From the NCBI RefSeq assembly GCF_016722895.1, contig NZ_JAEQNA010000004.1, positions 62,001 through 126,000 on the forward strand: a stretch of DNA of 64,000 nucleotides, given 5' to 3'. Shown in pieces: positions 48,356 through 57,347 of this stretch (positions are counted from its first letter, which is position 1; every line of letters starts with the position of its first letter). The DNA comes from Ramlibacter aurantiacus. Lineage in GTDB: Bacteria > Pseudomonadota > Gammaproteobacteria > Burkholderiales > Burkholderiaceae_C. Below the pieces are notes generated by a model. It made no database searches, was not told the DNA's origin, and worked only from the letters and a program-made list of their open reading frames with translations. Both the position numbers and the translations under genes were made by a program.

Positions 48356-49071
48356 GGGTGGGCACCGGGGGCCGGCACAACGGCGCGAGCCGCCAGGCGC
48401 TCCTGGGTGGTCTGGGCGACTTTATCCCGGACGTACAGCGGCCAGGCCTCGGACGCCGGGACGGCGCCTCCGGCCGCGATCAGCCCGGGCGCCAGCCGCA
48501 GCATGGCGCCCGCGCTCGGCAGGGCCGGCAGCCGCCGGCCGGTCGGCAGGCGGCCACCGTACAGATCGAAGGCGTTGCCGGCCTGCCACTCGTCGGCCGG
48601 GCCGGCCTGCACGCTCTCGGGCGCGCCCAGGGCGATCGGCCCCTGCCGCTGCCAGCCGCCGTGTCCAAACACGTAGCGGGCCCAGTAGACCTCGTCCATG
48701 CGGGCGTCGAGCAGGGCCAGCACGCGGGTCGCGCCGCTTCGGTGCCGGGCGTCCTCGGCCACCGCCATCAGGGTTTCGACCGGCAGCACCGGCAACCCGG
48801 CGCCCCAGGCCAGGCCTTGGGCCACGGCGCAGGCCGTGCGCAGGCCGGTGAAGGAGCCGGGGCCCTGCCCGAAAACGATGGCATCCAGCCGCGACAGGCG
48901 AAGGCCGGCTTCGTGCAGCAGTCCCATCGCCAGCGGGATCAGCGCGGCCGACGACTCGCGACCGCCCGGCCCCTCGCGCTCGAGCCGGCGCGCCCCGCCG
49001 GCGTCACGCCAGGCGAGCGCCGCCGACAGACGTTCGGTGCTGGTGTCGAAGGCAAGAAGGTTCTGGGGCAC
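48352..49071 (-). CDS. tsaB: tRNA threonylcarbamoyladenosine protein TsaB
   Basis: A 239-residue ASKHA-fold partner of TsaD in making t6A37 on tRNA. It begins with NLLAFDTSTERLSAAL, and the dimer-forming FGQGPGSFTGLRTACAVAQGLAW is intact. GTG 49071 gives the family N-terminus; an in-frame ATG at 49116 would add 15 atypical residues. A GATAAT -10-like motif lies between the two. It shares a short region with divergent dacB. Together with sua5 at 51571 it covers part of the t6A pathway. Confidence 0.9.
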   Translation of the reverse strand: MPQNLLAFDTSTERLSAALAWRDAGGARRLEREGPGGRESSAALIPLAMGLLHEAGLRLSRLDAIVFGQGPGSFTGLRTACAVAQGLAWGAGLPVLPVETLMAVAEDARHRSGATRVLALLDARMDEVYWARYVFGHGGWQRQGPIALGAPESVQAGPADEWQAGNAFDLYGGRLPTGRRLPALPSAGAMLRLAPGLIAAGGAVPASEAWPLYVRDKVAQTTQERLAARAVVPAPGAHP

Positions 49072-49124
49072 GGACGGCGGACTGGGATCAGGCCGGCGAT
49101 TATCCCAGCCACCCATAATGGCCC

Positions 49125-50531
49125 ATGGCTGTTCCGCTCCGATTGCTGCGCCGGGCGTTGACCTGCGGCGCGCTGCTGCTGCCCGCGGCGCTGCTCGCGC
49201 AGGTCCTGCCGCCGGAGATCGAGACGGCGCTGACGCGCAGCCGGATTCCGGCCGACGCCGTGACGCTGCTGGTGGCCGATGTCGATCCCCGGCAGCCGGC
49301 CCGCCTGGCCCACCGGGCCGAGGTGCCGGTCAACCCGGCTTCCGTCGCCAAGCTTGTGACCACCTACGCCGGCCTGGACCTGCTGGGGCCGGCCTACAGC
49401 TGGACCACGCCGGTCTACGCCGACGGCGTGGTCCAGGAAGGCACCCTGCGCGGCAACCTGTACCTGCGGGGCCAGGGCGACCCGCGGCTGGTGATGGAAC
49501 GCCTGTGGCTGTTGATGCGCCGCCTGCAGGGGCTGGGCATCCGGCGCATCGCGGGCGACATCGTGCTGGATCGCAGTGCCTTCGAGTTGCCGGCGCAGGA
49601 CCCGGCCGCCTTCGACGGCGAGCCGCTGCGCCCCTACAACGCCGCGCCCGACGCGCTGCTGCTGAACTTCCGGTCGGTGGTCTTCCACTTCACGCCCGCA
49701 TCCGGCGTGGCCACCGTGCAGATGGAACCCCCGTTGGCCGGCGTGCAGTGGCCGGTGCAGGTGCCCCTGGCCACGGGGCCTTGCGGCGACTGGCGAGCCG
49801 CCTTGAAGGCCGATTTCAGCGATCCCCAGCGGGTTCGATTCGCAGGCGGCTATCCGGTGGCCTGCGGTTCACGCAGCTGGCCGGTGGCCCCGCCCGATCC
49901 CGCCGGCCATGCCGCGCGCACGCTGGCCGGCATGTGGCTCGAGATGGGCGGCCGCCTCGACGGCACGGTCCGCGAAGGCCGCGTGCCCGAGGCGCTGTCG
50001 CCTCTGCTGGAGACCAGCTCGGCACCGCTGGCCGAGGTGGTGCGCGACATCAACAAGTTCAGCAACAACGTGATGGCCCAGCAGCTGTTCCTCACGCTGA
50101 GCCTGCAGCGGCGTGGCACCGGCACCTGGGCGGGCTCGCGCGAGGTGCTGCAGCAGTGGTGGCGCGAGCGGCTGCGCTCCGAGCCGCCGTCCTTCGGCAA
50201 CGGATCGGGCCTGTCGCGCGAGGAACGCATCAGCGCCAGCCAGATCGCACGCCTGCTGCAGCACGCCTGGGCCTCGCCGCTGATGCCGGAGTTCGTGTCC
50301 TCGCTGCCCGTCTCGGGTATCGACGGCACCGCCCGGCGCACCGGCACGCGCTCGGCCGGGCAGGCGCACCTGAAGACCGGCAGCCTGCGCGACGTGACCG
50401 GCGTGGCCGGCTATGTGCATGGCGCGGACGGCCGCCGCTGGGTGGTCGTGGCCATCGCCAACCACCCGAACGCGGGCGCCTTCCGGCCGGTGATCGACGC
50501 GGTGGTGGAGTGGGCAGGGACCAGGCCCTAG
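49125..50531 (+). CDS. dacB: D-alanyl-D-alanine carboxypeptidase/endopeptidase (PBP4 type)
   Basis: A 468-residue periplasmic low-molecular-weight penicillin-binding protein that trims and cuts peptidoglycan crosslinks. It has a signal peptide (cleavage near AQV), the active-site S73-V-A-K76 (NPASVAKL), the SNN motif (KFSNNVMAQ) and the KTG motif (HLKTGSLRDV). The CATAAT hexamer ends five bases before the ATG, so the transcript may be leaderless. The final GTRP-stop derives from sequence resembling the CTAG repeat arms. Confidence 0.95.
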   Translation: MAVPLRLLRRALTCGALLLPAALLAQVLPPEIETALTRSRIPADAVTLLVADVDPRQPARLAHRAEVPVNPASVAKLVTTYAGLDLLGPAYSWTTPVYADGVVQEGTLRGNLYLRGQGDPRLVMERLWLLMRRLQGLGIRRIAGDIVLDRSAFELPAQDPAAFDGEPLRPYNAAPDALLLNFRSVVFHFTPASGVATVQMEPPLAGVQWPVQVPLATGPCGDWRAALKADFSDPQRVRFAGGYPVACGSRSWPVAPPDPAGHAARTLAGMWLEMGGRLDGTVREGRVPEALSPLLETSSAPLAEVVRDINKFSNNVMAQQLFLTLSLQRRGTGTWAGSREVLQQWWRERLRSEPPSFGNGSGLSREERISASQIARLLQHAWASPLMPEFVSSLPVSGIDGTARRTGTRSAGQAHLKTGSLRDVTGVAGYVHGADGRRWVVVAIANHPNAGAFRPVIDAVVEWAGTRP

Positions 50532-50538
50532 CCTTCCC

Positions 50539-51501
50539 CTACCAGTAGCGGCGGATGGTGTCGTAGGCGAAGTCGCCAAAGAGGCGGTTGGCGGCGGGCG
50601 TGAGGTAGACGGCGTCGGCGAACAGCCAGCGCGCCGGATCGGCCGAAGGCTCCAGCGTGGCCGGCGTGCACAGGGCCGAGCTGACCTGGTTCTCGCCGAT
50701 GCCGATGCCGGGGCCCGGGTCGACCGAGGTGCAGACCCGGCCGGCGACGTTGGTGATGCCGTAGGAGTCGGGCCTGTTGTAGATGCGGTTGACGTAGTCC
50801 TCCCGGTCCAGGTACAGCACGCTGCCACCTAGCCGGACCATGGACACTTTCAGGGACGAAATGAAGCGGCTGCTGTAGGCCCGCAGCAGCTCGCCCTGCC
50901 CGGTGGCACGGGCCCAGGGCGAGATCGACAGGTCATACGGCCCCGTCACCACGACGCGCCCGGCGCCGCGCTGCACCAGTGCGGCGACGGCCTCGCCGAG
51001 CTGGCGGGCGGCGGCATCGAGGTCGGCCAGCCCCTGCTCACGCGTCTGCTGGGACAGCTGGGTCTGGCGCGCCTCGGCGATCACGTCGCTGAAGCCGGCA
51101 CTGATCACGACCAGGTCGCTCGGCAGCGGGGAGTAGGCCGCGATCTGCGAGACGATCGTCGGCGTGCCGGTGTTGCCGGCGGCGTCGGTGGCCGCGGCCA
51201 CGCGTGCGTTGCCGATGGCGTAGCTGCTGCCACCGGCGTCACTGGAGGCCAGCGGCAGCCCGTATCGCGCCGCCAGCTGCCGGGTCCAGATGCCGATGCT
51301 GCCGTCGTTGATGGTGTAGCGCGGGCGGTTCTGGGCGGGATCGGCCGCGTCGGTCCGGCCGAGATCGGCCGAACCATCACCGAACACCACGATGCGCGCG
51401 GGCGTGAACTGCGAAACCACGTCGCCGCCGCCGCACGCGGCCAGCACCGCCGCGCTCAGGCTGGCGGCAAGCAGGGAGCGGCGCGAGCGTTGGAATGCCA
51501 T
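50539..51501 (-). CDS. SGNH-fold lipoprotein with degenerate catalytic residues
   Basis: A 320-residue lipoprotein (lipobox LAAC, C23) with the SGNH/GDSL esterase fold: FGDGSADLG near the N-terminus, DLVVISAGFSDV, and DAVYLTPAANRLF near the end. The catalytic Ser of GDS is Gly (GDG, with Ser44 next), and the DxxH catalytic His is Tyr299. The protein may therefore be inactive or use a shifted serine. It converges on dacB with a 7-base gap. Confidence 0.8.
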   Translation of the reverse strand: MAFQRSRRSLLAASLSAAVLAACGGGDVVSQFTPARIVVFGDGSADLGRTDAADPAQNRPRYTINDGSIGIWTRQLAARYGLPLASSDAGGSSYAIGNARVAAATDAAGNTGTPTIVSQIAAYSPLPSDLVVISAGFSDVIAEARQTQLSQQTREQGLADLDAAARQLGEAVAALVQRGAGRVVVTGPYDLSISPWARATGQGELLRAYSSRFISSLKVSMVRLGGSVLYLDREDYVNRIYNRPDSYGITNVAGRVCTSVDPGPGIGIGENQVSSALCTPATLEPSADPARWLFADAVYLTPAANRLFGDFAYDTIRRYW

Positions 51502-51570
51502 TGAAGACTTCTCCGGAAGGGCAAGGAAGGGAAGTTGGGGGGAGTTGGCCGCGAGTGTAGCGAGGGCCCT

Positions 51571-52563
51571 TCAGGTGGCCGCTCGTCGAAGCCGGTCGTT
51601 GACGCCGGCCCACTCGGGCGTGTCGGGCGGCTGCTCGACCCAGATCAGCCGCACGCCCTGGGCATCGAACGCGCGCAGCACCGCGAACAGCTCGCGGGCC
51701 GCCGCCTCGGGCTGCGCCGGCATGGCACGCACCGACACCCGGGGAGAAGGCGGCCGTACCGGCGCCAGCGACCAGACCGCGATGCCGGAGGCCTGCGGCC
51801 CCAGCACGTCGAGCGCGTCTTGCAAGGCGCGGGCGTCCATCAGGCGCAACCGCGCCTGCGGCGCGTAATGCGAAGCCAGGGTGCCCGAGGCCCGGGGCGC
51901 GGCCTGGGCCAGTTCGTCGGGCAGCCACAGCCGTTCGCCGCAGGCCCGCGCGATCTGCGGTCCGGTGAGCACGCCCGGGCGCAGGAGTACGGGCACGCCG
52001 CGGGTGCAGTCGACGATGGCCGACTCGATGCCCACCGGGCAGGCGCCGCCGTCGAGCACCGCCAGCTCGGGCCCGAACTCGTCCTGCACATGCTGGGCCG
52101 TGGTCGGGCTGACGCGGCCGAAGCGGTTGGCACTGGGCCCGGCCAGGCCCCACACCGGCGGCTGGTTCGAGTGGCAGGCCTGCAGCAGGGACTGCGTGAC
52201 CGGATGCGACGGGCAACGCAGGCCGATGCTGCCCTGGCCGCCGCTGGCGGCCTCGCCCATGCCTTCCCGCCGCGGCAGGATCAGCGTCAGCGGTCCGGGC
52301 CAGAAGGCCTGCATCAGGCGTTCGGCCACGGGCGGGATGTGGCGGGCGAAGCGGCTCGCATCGTCGGCGCTTGCCACGTGCACGATCAGCGGGTGGTCGG
52401 CCGGCCGGCCCTTGGCCTGGAAGATCGCGGCCACGGCGGCGTCGTTGCCGGCATCGGCGCCCAGGCCGTAGACCGTTTCGGTCGGAAAGGCGACCAGCTC
52501 GCCGACCGCGAGGCGGCGCGCAGCCTCGGCGATGGCGGCCGGGGATTGGCCGTCGAGGATCAT
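51571..52563 (-). CDS. L-threonylcarbamoyladenylate synthase (Sua5 type)
   Basis: A 330-residue enzyme combining threonine, bicarbonate and ATP for t6A37 tRNA modification. The N-terminal YrdC domain has VAFPTETVYGLGADA, KGRPADHPLIVH and SANRFGRVSPT. The C-terminal Sua5 domain (from about residue 215, GTLASHYAP onwards) marks the long Sua5 form. ATG 52563 overlaps the purK stop (ATGA). Open frame upstream reads through purK in another register and is not coding. Confidence 0.93.
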   Translation of the reverse strand: MILDGQSPAAIAEAARRLAVGELVAFPTETVYGLGADAGNDAAVAAIFQAKGRPADHPLIVHVASADDASRFARHIPPVAERLMQAFWPGPLTLILPRREGMGEAASGGQGSIGLRCPSHPVTQSLLQACHSNQPPVWGLAGPSANRFGRVSPTTAQHVQDEFGPELAVLDGGACPVGIESAIVDCTRGVPVLLRPGVLTGPQIARACGERLWLPDELAQAAPRASGTLASHYAPQARLRLMDARALQDALDVLGPQASGIAVWSLAPVRPPSPRVSVRAMPAQPEAAARELFAVLRAFDAQGVRLIWVEQPPDTPEWAGVNDRLRRAAT

Positions 52564-53732
52564 GCGGAGACGAACGGCTGGATGCCCAGCACCTCGCAGG
52601 CCTTCAACGCACGCTCGCGCACGGCGGCAGCCGTGGGACCGGTGACGGTGAGGTGGCCCATCTTGCGGCCGACGCGGGCGTCGGTCTTGCCGTACAGGTG
52701 CAGGTGCATGCCCGGCAACGCCAGGATGCTCGTCCAGTCCGGCTCGGCTGGTGTGGATCCGCCCCGCCACAGGTCCCCCAGCAGGTTGAGCATGATGGCC
52801 GGGCTGTGCTGGCGCGGCACCGCCAGCGGCAGGCCGGCCAGCGTGCGCACCTGCAGCTCGAACTGCGAGACGTCGCAGGCATCGAGGCTCCAGTGGCCGC
52901 TGTTGTGGGGCCGCGGCGCCATCTCGTTGACCACCAGGGAACCGTCCTGCAGCACGAAGAACTCGACGCACAGCACGCCCACGTAGCCCAGCCCTTCGGC
53001 GATGGCCTGCGTGGATGCGACCGCCTGCGCGGCCGCGGCGTCCGGCAGCACGCCATCGAACACCTCGGTCACCGCCAGGATGCCGTCGCGATGCAGGTTG
53101 CGCTGCGGCGGCAGGTGGACCATCCGGCCGTCGGCGCCGCGCGCCACCACCACCGAGCATTCGGCCGCCAGCGGCAGCATCTGCTCGAGCACGCAGGGCA
53201 CCCGCCCCAGGTCGTTCCAGGCCTGCACCAGGGCTTCGCGCGTGGCGACCCGCAGCTGCCCCTTGCCGTCGTATCCGAGGCGGGCGGTCTTGAGGATCCC
53301 GGGCAGCAGCGAGTCGGCCACCAGGGCCAGGTGTTCGTCGGTCTCGATCACCGCATGGGGCGCGCAGGCCACGCCGCAGCGGGTGAAATGGGCCTTCTCG
53401 CGGATGCGGTCCTGGGCGATGGCCACGGCCTCGCCGCCGGGGGCGACCGGACGATGCACCGCCAGCTGCTCCAGCGCGGCGGCCGGGACGTTCTCGAACT
53501 CGGTGGTGATGGCGTCGGCGATGCGCGCAAGCTCGGCCAGGTGGCGCGTCTCCAGGTACTCGCCGTGGAGGTGGTGATGGCTCACCCGTCCGGCCGGGCT
53601 CTGGGCGTCGGGATCGAGCACGGCCGTGAAGTAGCCCATGCGCTGGGCCGCGTGAACGAACATGCGGCCCAGCTGTCCACCGCCCATCACGCCCAGCGTG
53701 GCACCCGGAAGAAGGATGGCGGGCGGGTTCAT
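52560..53732 (-). CDS. purK: 5-(carboxyamino)imidazole ribonucleotide synthase
   Basis: A 390-residue ATP-grasp enzyme of purine synthesis, making N5-CAIR from AIR, bicarbonate and ATP. N-terminal [25 protein letters not shown], the ATP-grasp [12 protein letters not shown] and the metal site [33 protein letters not shown] are present. Start and stop overlap purE and the sua5-type gene by four bases each, giving a coupled purE-purK-sua5 operon. Confidence 0.97.
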   Translation of the reverse strand: MNPPAILLPGATLGVMGGGQLGRMFVHAAQRMGYFTAVLDPDAQSPAGRVSHHHLHGEYLETRHLAELARIADAITTEFENVPAAALEQLAVHRPVAPGGEAVAIAQDRIREKAHFTRCGVACAPHAVIETDEHLALVADSLLPGILKTARLGYDGKGQLRVATREALVQAWNDLGRVPCVLEQMLPLAAECSVVVARGADGRMVHLPPQRNLHRDGILAVTEVFDGVLPDAAAAQAVASTQAIAEGLGYVGVLCVEFFVLQDGSLVVNEMAPRPHNSGHWSLDACDVSQFELQVRTLAGLPLAVPRQHSPAIMLNLLGDLWRGGSTPAEPDWTSILALPGMHLHLYGKTDARVGRKMGHLTVTGPTAAAVRERALKACEVLGIQPFVSA

Positions 53733-54223
53733 GCGACGGGCGGCAAGGTGGTCTGGCGTGCCGCTTCGCTCTGCCGCTCGCGCCAGGCCCGCAGCCGCTC
53801 GCGCAGGACCGGGTTGCCGTTGGCCAGCATGGCGATCGCGAAGAGCGCGGCGTTCGCCGCGCCGGCGGTGCCGATGGCGAACGTGGCCACGGGAATGCCC
53901 TTGGGCATCTGCACGATGCTGTGCAGCGAATCGACGCCCTGCAGGTGGCGGCTGGCGACCGGCACGCCCAGCACCGGCACGGTGGTCTTGGCCGCGAGCA
54001 TGCCGGGCAGGTGGGCTGCTCCGCCGGCCCCGGCGATGATGGCCTTGAGGCCGCGTGACTCGGCGGCTTGCGCATACGCGAACATGTCGTCGGGCATGCG
54101 GTGGGCCGACACCACGCGGGCTTCGTGGGGCACTTCGAATTCCTGGAGAATCGCCACTGCGTGCGAGAGCGTGTCCCAGTCACTGCCGGACCCCATCACG
54201 ACGCCAACCTCTACCGTGCTCAT
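53729..54223 (-). CDS. purE: N5-carboxyaminoimidazole ribonucleotide mutase
   Basis: A 164-residue class I PurE, moving the carboxylate of N5-CAIR to give [18 protein letters not shown], the catalytic [12 protein letters not shown] and [16 protein letters not shown] are complete. ATG 54223 begins the family N-terminus. TTAAAAT on the minus strand, about 17 bases upstream, could be the operon's -10. It is divergent from the thioredoxin-TPR gene. Confidence 0.97.
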   Translation of the reverse strand: MSTVEVGVVMGSGSDWDTLSHAVAILQEFEVPHEARVVSAHRMPDDMFAYAQAAESRGLKAIIAGAGGAAHLPGMLAAKTTVPVLGVPVASRHLQGVDSLHSIVQMPKGIPVATFAIGTAGAANAALFAIAMLANGNPVLRERLRAWRERQSEAARQTTLPPVA

Positions 54224-54274
54224 GCCTGTGCCCAAAAGGTGTGAATTTTAAGTTGCCCACACAAGCCAAGCCGA

Positions 54275-55165
54275 ATGATCGACGTCACCCTGGAAAACTT
54301 TGAAACCGAGGTCATCGCCGCCTCCATGGAGACCCCGGTGCTGGTCGACTTTTGGGCGCCCTGGTGCGGACCCTGCAAGGTGATCGGCCCGCTGCTGGAG
54401 AAGCTCGAAACCGCTTACGAAGGCCGGTTCAAGCTGGTGAAGATCGACTCCGACCAGGAGCAGCAGCTGGCCGCCGCCTTCGGCGTCCGCAGCATCCCCA
54501 CCTGCATCCTGCTCAAGGGAGGCCAGCCGGTCGACGGCTTCATGGGCGCCCTGCCCGAAGGCCAGCTGCGCCAGTTCCTGGACAAGCACCTGCCGCCGGC
54601 CGCCGACGAGCCCGAAGCCGGGCCCGAACTCGAACCGGAACTGCCCGCCGGCAGCGACGCACAGCTCGAGAAGCTGCAGCAGTCGGTGGCCGTTGATCCG
54701 GCCAATGACGAGGCCCGGTTCGGGTACGTCCAGGCGCTTCTGCTAGCCGGCCGCCTCGAAGACGCCAAGCTCGCATTTGCGCCGGTGCTCGACAAGGTGG
54801 CGGTGGTGCGGCGCTTCGACTCGCTGCAGCGGGTGATGGAGGCCATGCACGCCGCCGAGGCGAGCGAGCACGGGCTGCCGGCGCTGGACGCCCGCATCGA
54901 AGCCAACCGCCGCGACTTCGATGCCCGCTTCGCACGCGCGCAATCGCTGATCGCCCAGCACCGCTGGACCGATGCCATGGACGAGCTGCTGGAGATCCTG
55001 ATGCGCGACAAAGCCTGGAACGACGACGCCGCGCGCAAGACCTACATCGCCATCCTGGACCTGATCGAGCCTCCCAAGGCGAAGGTGGCCGATGGTCAGA
55101 TTCCGCCCGACGATCCCACGGTGGCCACCTACCGGCGGCGCTTGTCGAGCGTGGTGCTGAGCTGA
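54275..55165 (+). CDS. thioredoxin-TPR co-chaperone (YbbN/CnoX-like)
   Basis: A 296-residue protein with an N-terminal thioredoxin domain whose active site is fully canonical (WAPWCGPCKV, C31/C34), an acidic linker near 105-125 and a C-terminal TPR-like helical region (about 130-290). E. coli CnoX lacks the usual CxxC redox activity and is a holdase; here the CGPC site suggests it can also reduce disulfides. It sits between purE and purC but is transcribed the opposite way. Confidence 0.88.
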   Translation: MIDVTLENFETEVIAASMETPVLVDFWAPWCGPCKVIGPLLEKLETAYEGRFKLVKIDSDQEQQLAAAFGVRSIPTCILLKGGQPVDGFMGALPEGQLRQFLDKHLPPAADEPEAGPELEPELPAGSDAQLEKLQQSVAVDPANDEARFGYVQALLLAGRLEDAKLAFAPVLDKVAVVRRFDSLQRVMEAMHAAEASEHGLPALDARIEANRRDFDARFARAQSLIAQHRWTDAMDELLEILMRDKAWNDDAARKTYIAILDLIEPPKAKVADGQIPPDDPTVATYRRRLSSVVLS

Positions 55166-55169
55166 CCCG

Positions 55170-56078
55170 TCAGCCCGTGAGGCGCTCCAGCGCTTCGCGG
55201 TACTTGGCGGCGGTGCGGTCGATCACGTCCTGCGGCAGCCGGGGCGCCGGCGGCGTCTTGTCCCAGGGCTTGCCATTGATACGCACCTGCTCCAGCCAGT
55301 CGCGCACGAATTGCTTGTCGAAACTGGGCGGGTTGTCGCCGCGGGCAGCGGCCTGCTCGTAGCCTTCGACCGGCCAGTAACGCGAGGAATCGGGCGTGAG
55401 AACTTCGTCCATCAGCACCACCTTGCCATCGGCGTCCAGGCCGAACTCGAACTTGGTGTCGGCGATGATCACGCCCTTTTGCAGTGCGATGGCCGCAGCC
55501 TCCTGGTACAGGCGCAGGCTCAGGTCGCGCAAAGTCGCCGCCAACTCGGGGCCGACCATCTCCACCGTGCGCTCGTAGCTGATGTTCTCGTCGTGCTCGC
55601 CGGCCTGGGCCTTGGCCGCCGGGGTGTAGATGGGGTGCGGCAGGCGCGCCGCATTGGTCAGGCCGGGCGGCAGCGGCACGCCGCAGACGGAGCCGCTTTG
55701 CTGGTACTCCTTCCAGCCGCTGCCGGCCAGATAGCCGCGCACCACGGCCTCGACCGGAATCGGCTTGAGCCGGCGCACCAGCATCGATCGGCCGACCACC
55801 TGCTGCACCTCGGCCGAATCGACCACGCTCTCGGGCAGCTCGCCCGTGAGGTGGTTGGGGCAGACATGGCCCAGCTTGCCGAACCAGAACAGCGACATGT
55901 GCGTGAGCAGCTCGCCCTTGCCCGGAATGGGCTCGCCCATGATCACGTCGAAGGCCGAGATCCGGTCGGTGGCCACCATCAGGATGCGGTCGTGGCCGAC
56001 GGCGTAGTTGTCCCGGACCTTGCCGCGAGCCAGCAGCGGCAGGGAGTGGAGCGAAGAGGTGTGGAGGGCGGAGGTCAT
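55170..56078 (-). CDS. purC: SAICAR synthase
   Basis: A 302-residue purine-synthesis enzyme joining CAIR and aspartate with ATP. It has [32 protein letters not shown] at the N-terminus, [30 protein letters not shown] with the metal-binding acidic residues, and [13 protein letters not shown]. This is the long form, about 60 residues more than E. coli PurC. A rho-independent terminator stands only 14-43 bases before its ATG. Confidence 0.96.
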   Translation of the reverse strand: MTSALHTSSLHSLPLLARGKVRDNYAVGHDRILMVATDRISAFDVIMGEPIPGKGELLTHMSLFWFGKLGHVCPNHLTGELPESVVDSAEVQQVVGRSMLVRRLKPIPVEAVVRGYLAGSGWKEYQQSGSVCGVPLPPGLTNAARLPHPIYTPAAKAQAGEHDENISYERTVEMVGPELAATLRDLSLRLYQEAAAIALQKGVIIADTKFEFGLDADGKVVLMDEVLTPDSSRYWPVEGYEQAAARGDNPPSFDKQFVRDWLEQVRINGKPWDKTPPAPRLPQDVIDRTAAKYREALERLTG

Positions 56079-56091
56079 GGCAATGTCCGAA

Positions 56092-56121
56092 ACGAAAACG
56101 GCCCGTCTGGGGCGACGGGCC
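56092..56121 (-). terminator. rho-independent terminator between fba and purC
   Basis: On the minus strand GGCCCGTC pairs with GACGGGCC around GCCCCA and is followed by GTTTTCGTTT. It ends fba transcription just before purC and leaves almost no room for a separate purC promoter after it, so it may act as an attenuator. Confidence 0.85.
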
Positions 56122-56142
56122 GGGAAATCACATGGGGCGGGT

Positions 56143-57207
56143 TCAGTGAACGACTTGCGCCAGCTCGCCTTGCGAGTACTTGCGGGCCATCACCTGCAGA
56201 CCCTGGCCCTTGATCTTGCCAGCCTGCCCTTCGCAACCGAACTCGAGGTAGCGCTGCTTGCAGACCAGCCGGGCCGCCTCGCGCGCCGGCTTCATCCACT
56301 CGCGCATGTCGAACTTCTCGGGGTTCTCGGCCAGGAACTTGCGCACCGCGCCGGTCATCGCCAGGCGGATGTCGGTGTCGATGTTGATCTTGCGCACCCC
56401 ATGCTTGATGGCTTCCTGGATCTCCTCGACCGGCACGCCGTAGGTTTCCTTCATCTGCCCGCCGTGCTGGCGGATGATGGCCAGCAGTTCCTGCGGCACG
56501 CTGGAGCTGCCGTGCATCACCAGGTGGGTGTTGGGAATGCGGCGGTGGATTTCCTTGATGCGCCCGATCGCCAGGATGTCGCCGGTGGGCTTGCGGCTGA
56601 ACTTGTAGGCGCCGTGGCTGGTGCCGATGGCGATGGCCAGCGCATCGACCTGGGTGCGCGCGATGAAGTCGGCGGCCTGCTCGGGGTCGGTGAGCAGCTG
56701 CTCGCGCGTCATGGTGGCGTCGGTGCCGTGGCCGTCTTCCTTGTCGCCGCGCATGGTTTCCAGCGAGCCCAGGCACCCCAGCTCACCCTCGACGGTGATG
56801 CCCATGGGGTGTGCCATGTCGACCACCTTGCGGGTGACTTCCACGTTGTAGTCGTAGCTGGCGATCGTCTTGCCATCGGCCTCCAGGCTGCCGTCCATCA
56901 TCACCGACGTGAAGCCCAGGTCGACCGCGCCGCGGCACACATCGGGACTCTGGCCATGGTCCTGGTGCATCACCAGCGGGATGGTGGGATAGGCCTCGAC
57001 AGCTGCCTGGATGAGATGCTTGATGAAGGATTCGCCCGCGTACTTGCGAGCGCCCGCGCTGGCCTGCAGGATGACCGGGGCACCGGTTTCCTTGGCCGCT
57101 TCCATCACGGCCTGGACCTGCTCGAGGTTGTTGACGTTGAAAGCCGGAATGCCATAGCCGTTCTCGGCGGCATGGTCCAGCAGTTCGCGCATGGAAACGA
57201 GGGGCAT
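56143..57207 (-). CDS. fba: class II fructose-bisphosphate aldolase
   Basis: A 354-residue zinc aldolase of the Calvin-cycle/betaproteobacterial subtype, cleaving fructose 1,6-bisphosphate in glycolysis and making it in gluconeogenesis. Zinc ligands occur in [10 protein letters not shown] and the later histidines ([37 protein letters not shown]). Length is normal. A TAAAAT -10-like box lies about 60 bases upstream. It lies between pyk and purC. Confidence 0.97.
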   Translation of the reverse strand: MPLVSMRELLDHAAENGYGIPAFNVNNLEQVQAVMEAAKETGAPVILQASAGARKYAGESFIKHLIQAAVEAYPTIPLVMHQDHGQSPDVCRGAVDLGFTSVMMDGSLEADGKTIASYDYNVEVTRKVVDMAHPMGITVEGELGCLGSLETMRGDKEDGHGTDATMTREQLLTDPEQAADFIARTQVDALAIAIGTSHGAYKFSRKPTGDILAIGRIKEIHRRIPNTHLVMHGSSSVPQELLAIIRQHGGQMKETYGVPVEEIQEAIKHGVRKINIDTDIRLAMTGAVRKFLAENPEKFDMREWMKPAREAARLVCKQRYLEFGCEGQAGKIKGQGLQVMARKYSQGELAQVVH

Positions 57208-57268
57208 GGGTGGGGCTCGTAGGAAGTTGGAAAGCTGGGCGGTGCGAAAGACCCGCGGAGTCCGGGCA

Positions 57269-57274
57269 ATTTTA
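57269..57274 (-). promoter_or_regulatory. -10 box of fba
   Basis: TAAAAT on the minus strand, in the 140-base gap between pyk and fba. The expected start is roughly 55 bases before the ATG. No clear -35. Confidence 0.45.
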
Positions 57275-57313
57275 ACGATCGGACCCGCGGGCAGTCCCGG
57301 CCGTGGCTGGTGA

Positions 57314-57331
57314 ATAGCCCGGACGGGCTAT
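57314..57331 (-). other. hairpin after pyk
   Basis: ATAGCCC and GGGCTAT pair perfectly around GGAC/GTCC, 17 bases after the pyk stop on the minus strand. No T-run follows, so termination is uncertain; it may protect the mRNA end. Confidence 0.5.
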
Positions 57332-57347
57332 GCGGACGCCGGCACGC

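Noticed and set aside
49072-49116. ATG 49116 as the tsaB start
   Set aside because: It adds 15 residues not seen in the family, lacks a ribosome site, and includes a promoter-like GATAAT; GTG 49071 is preferred.
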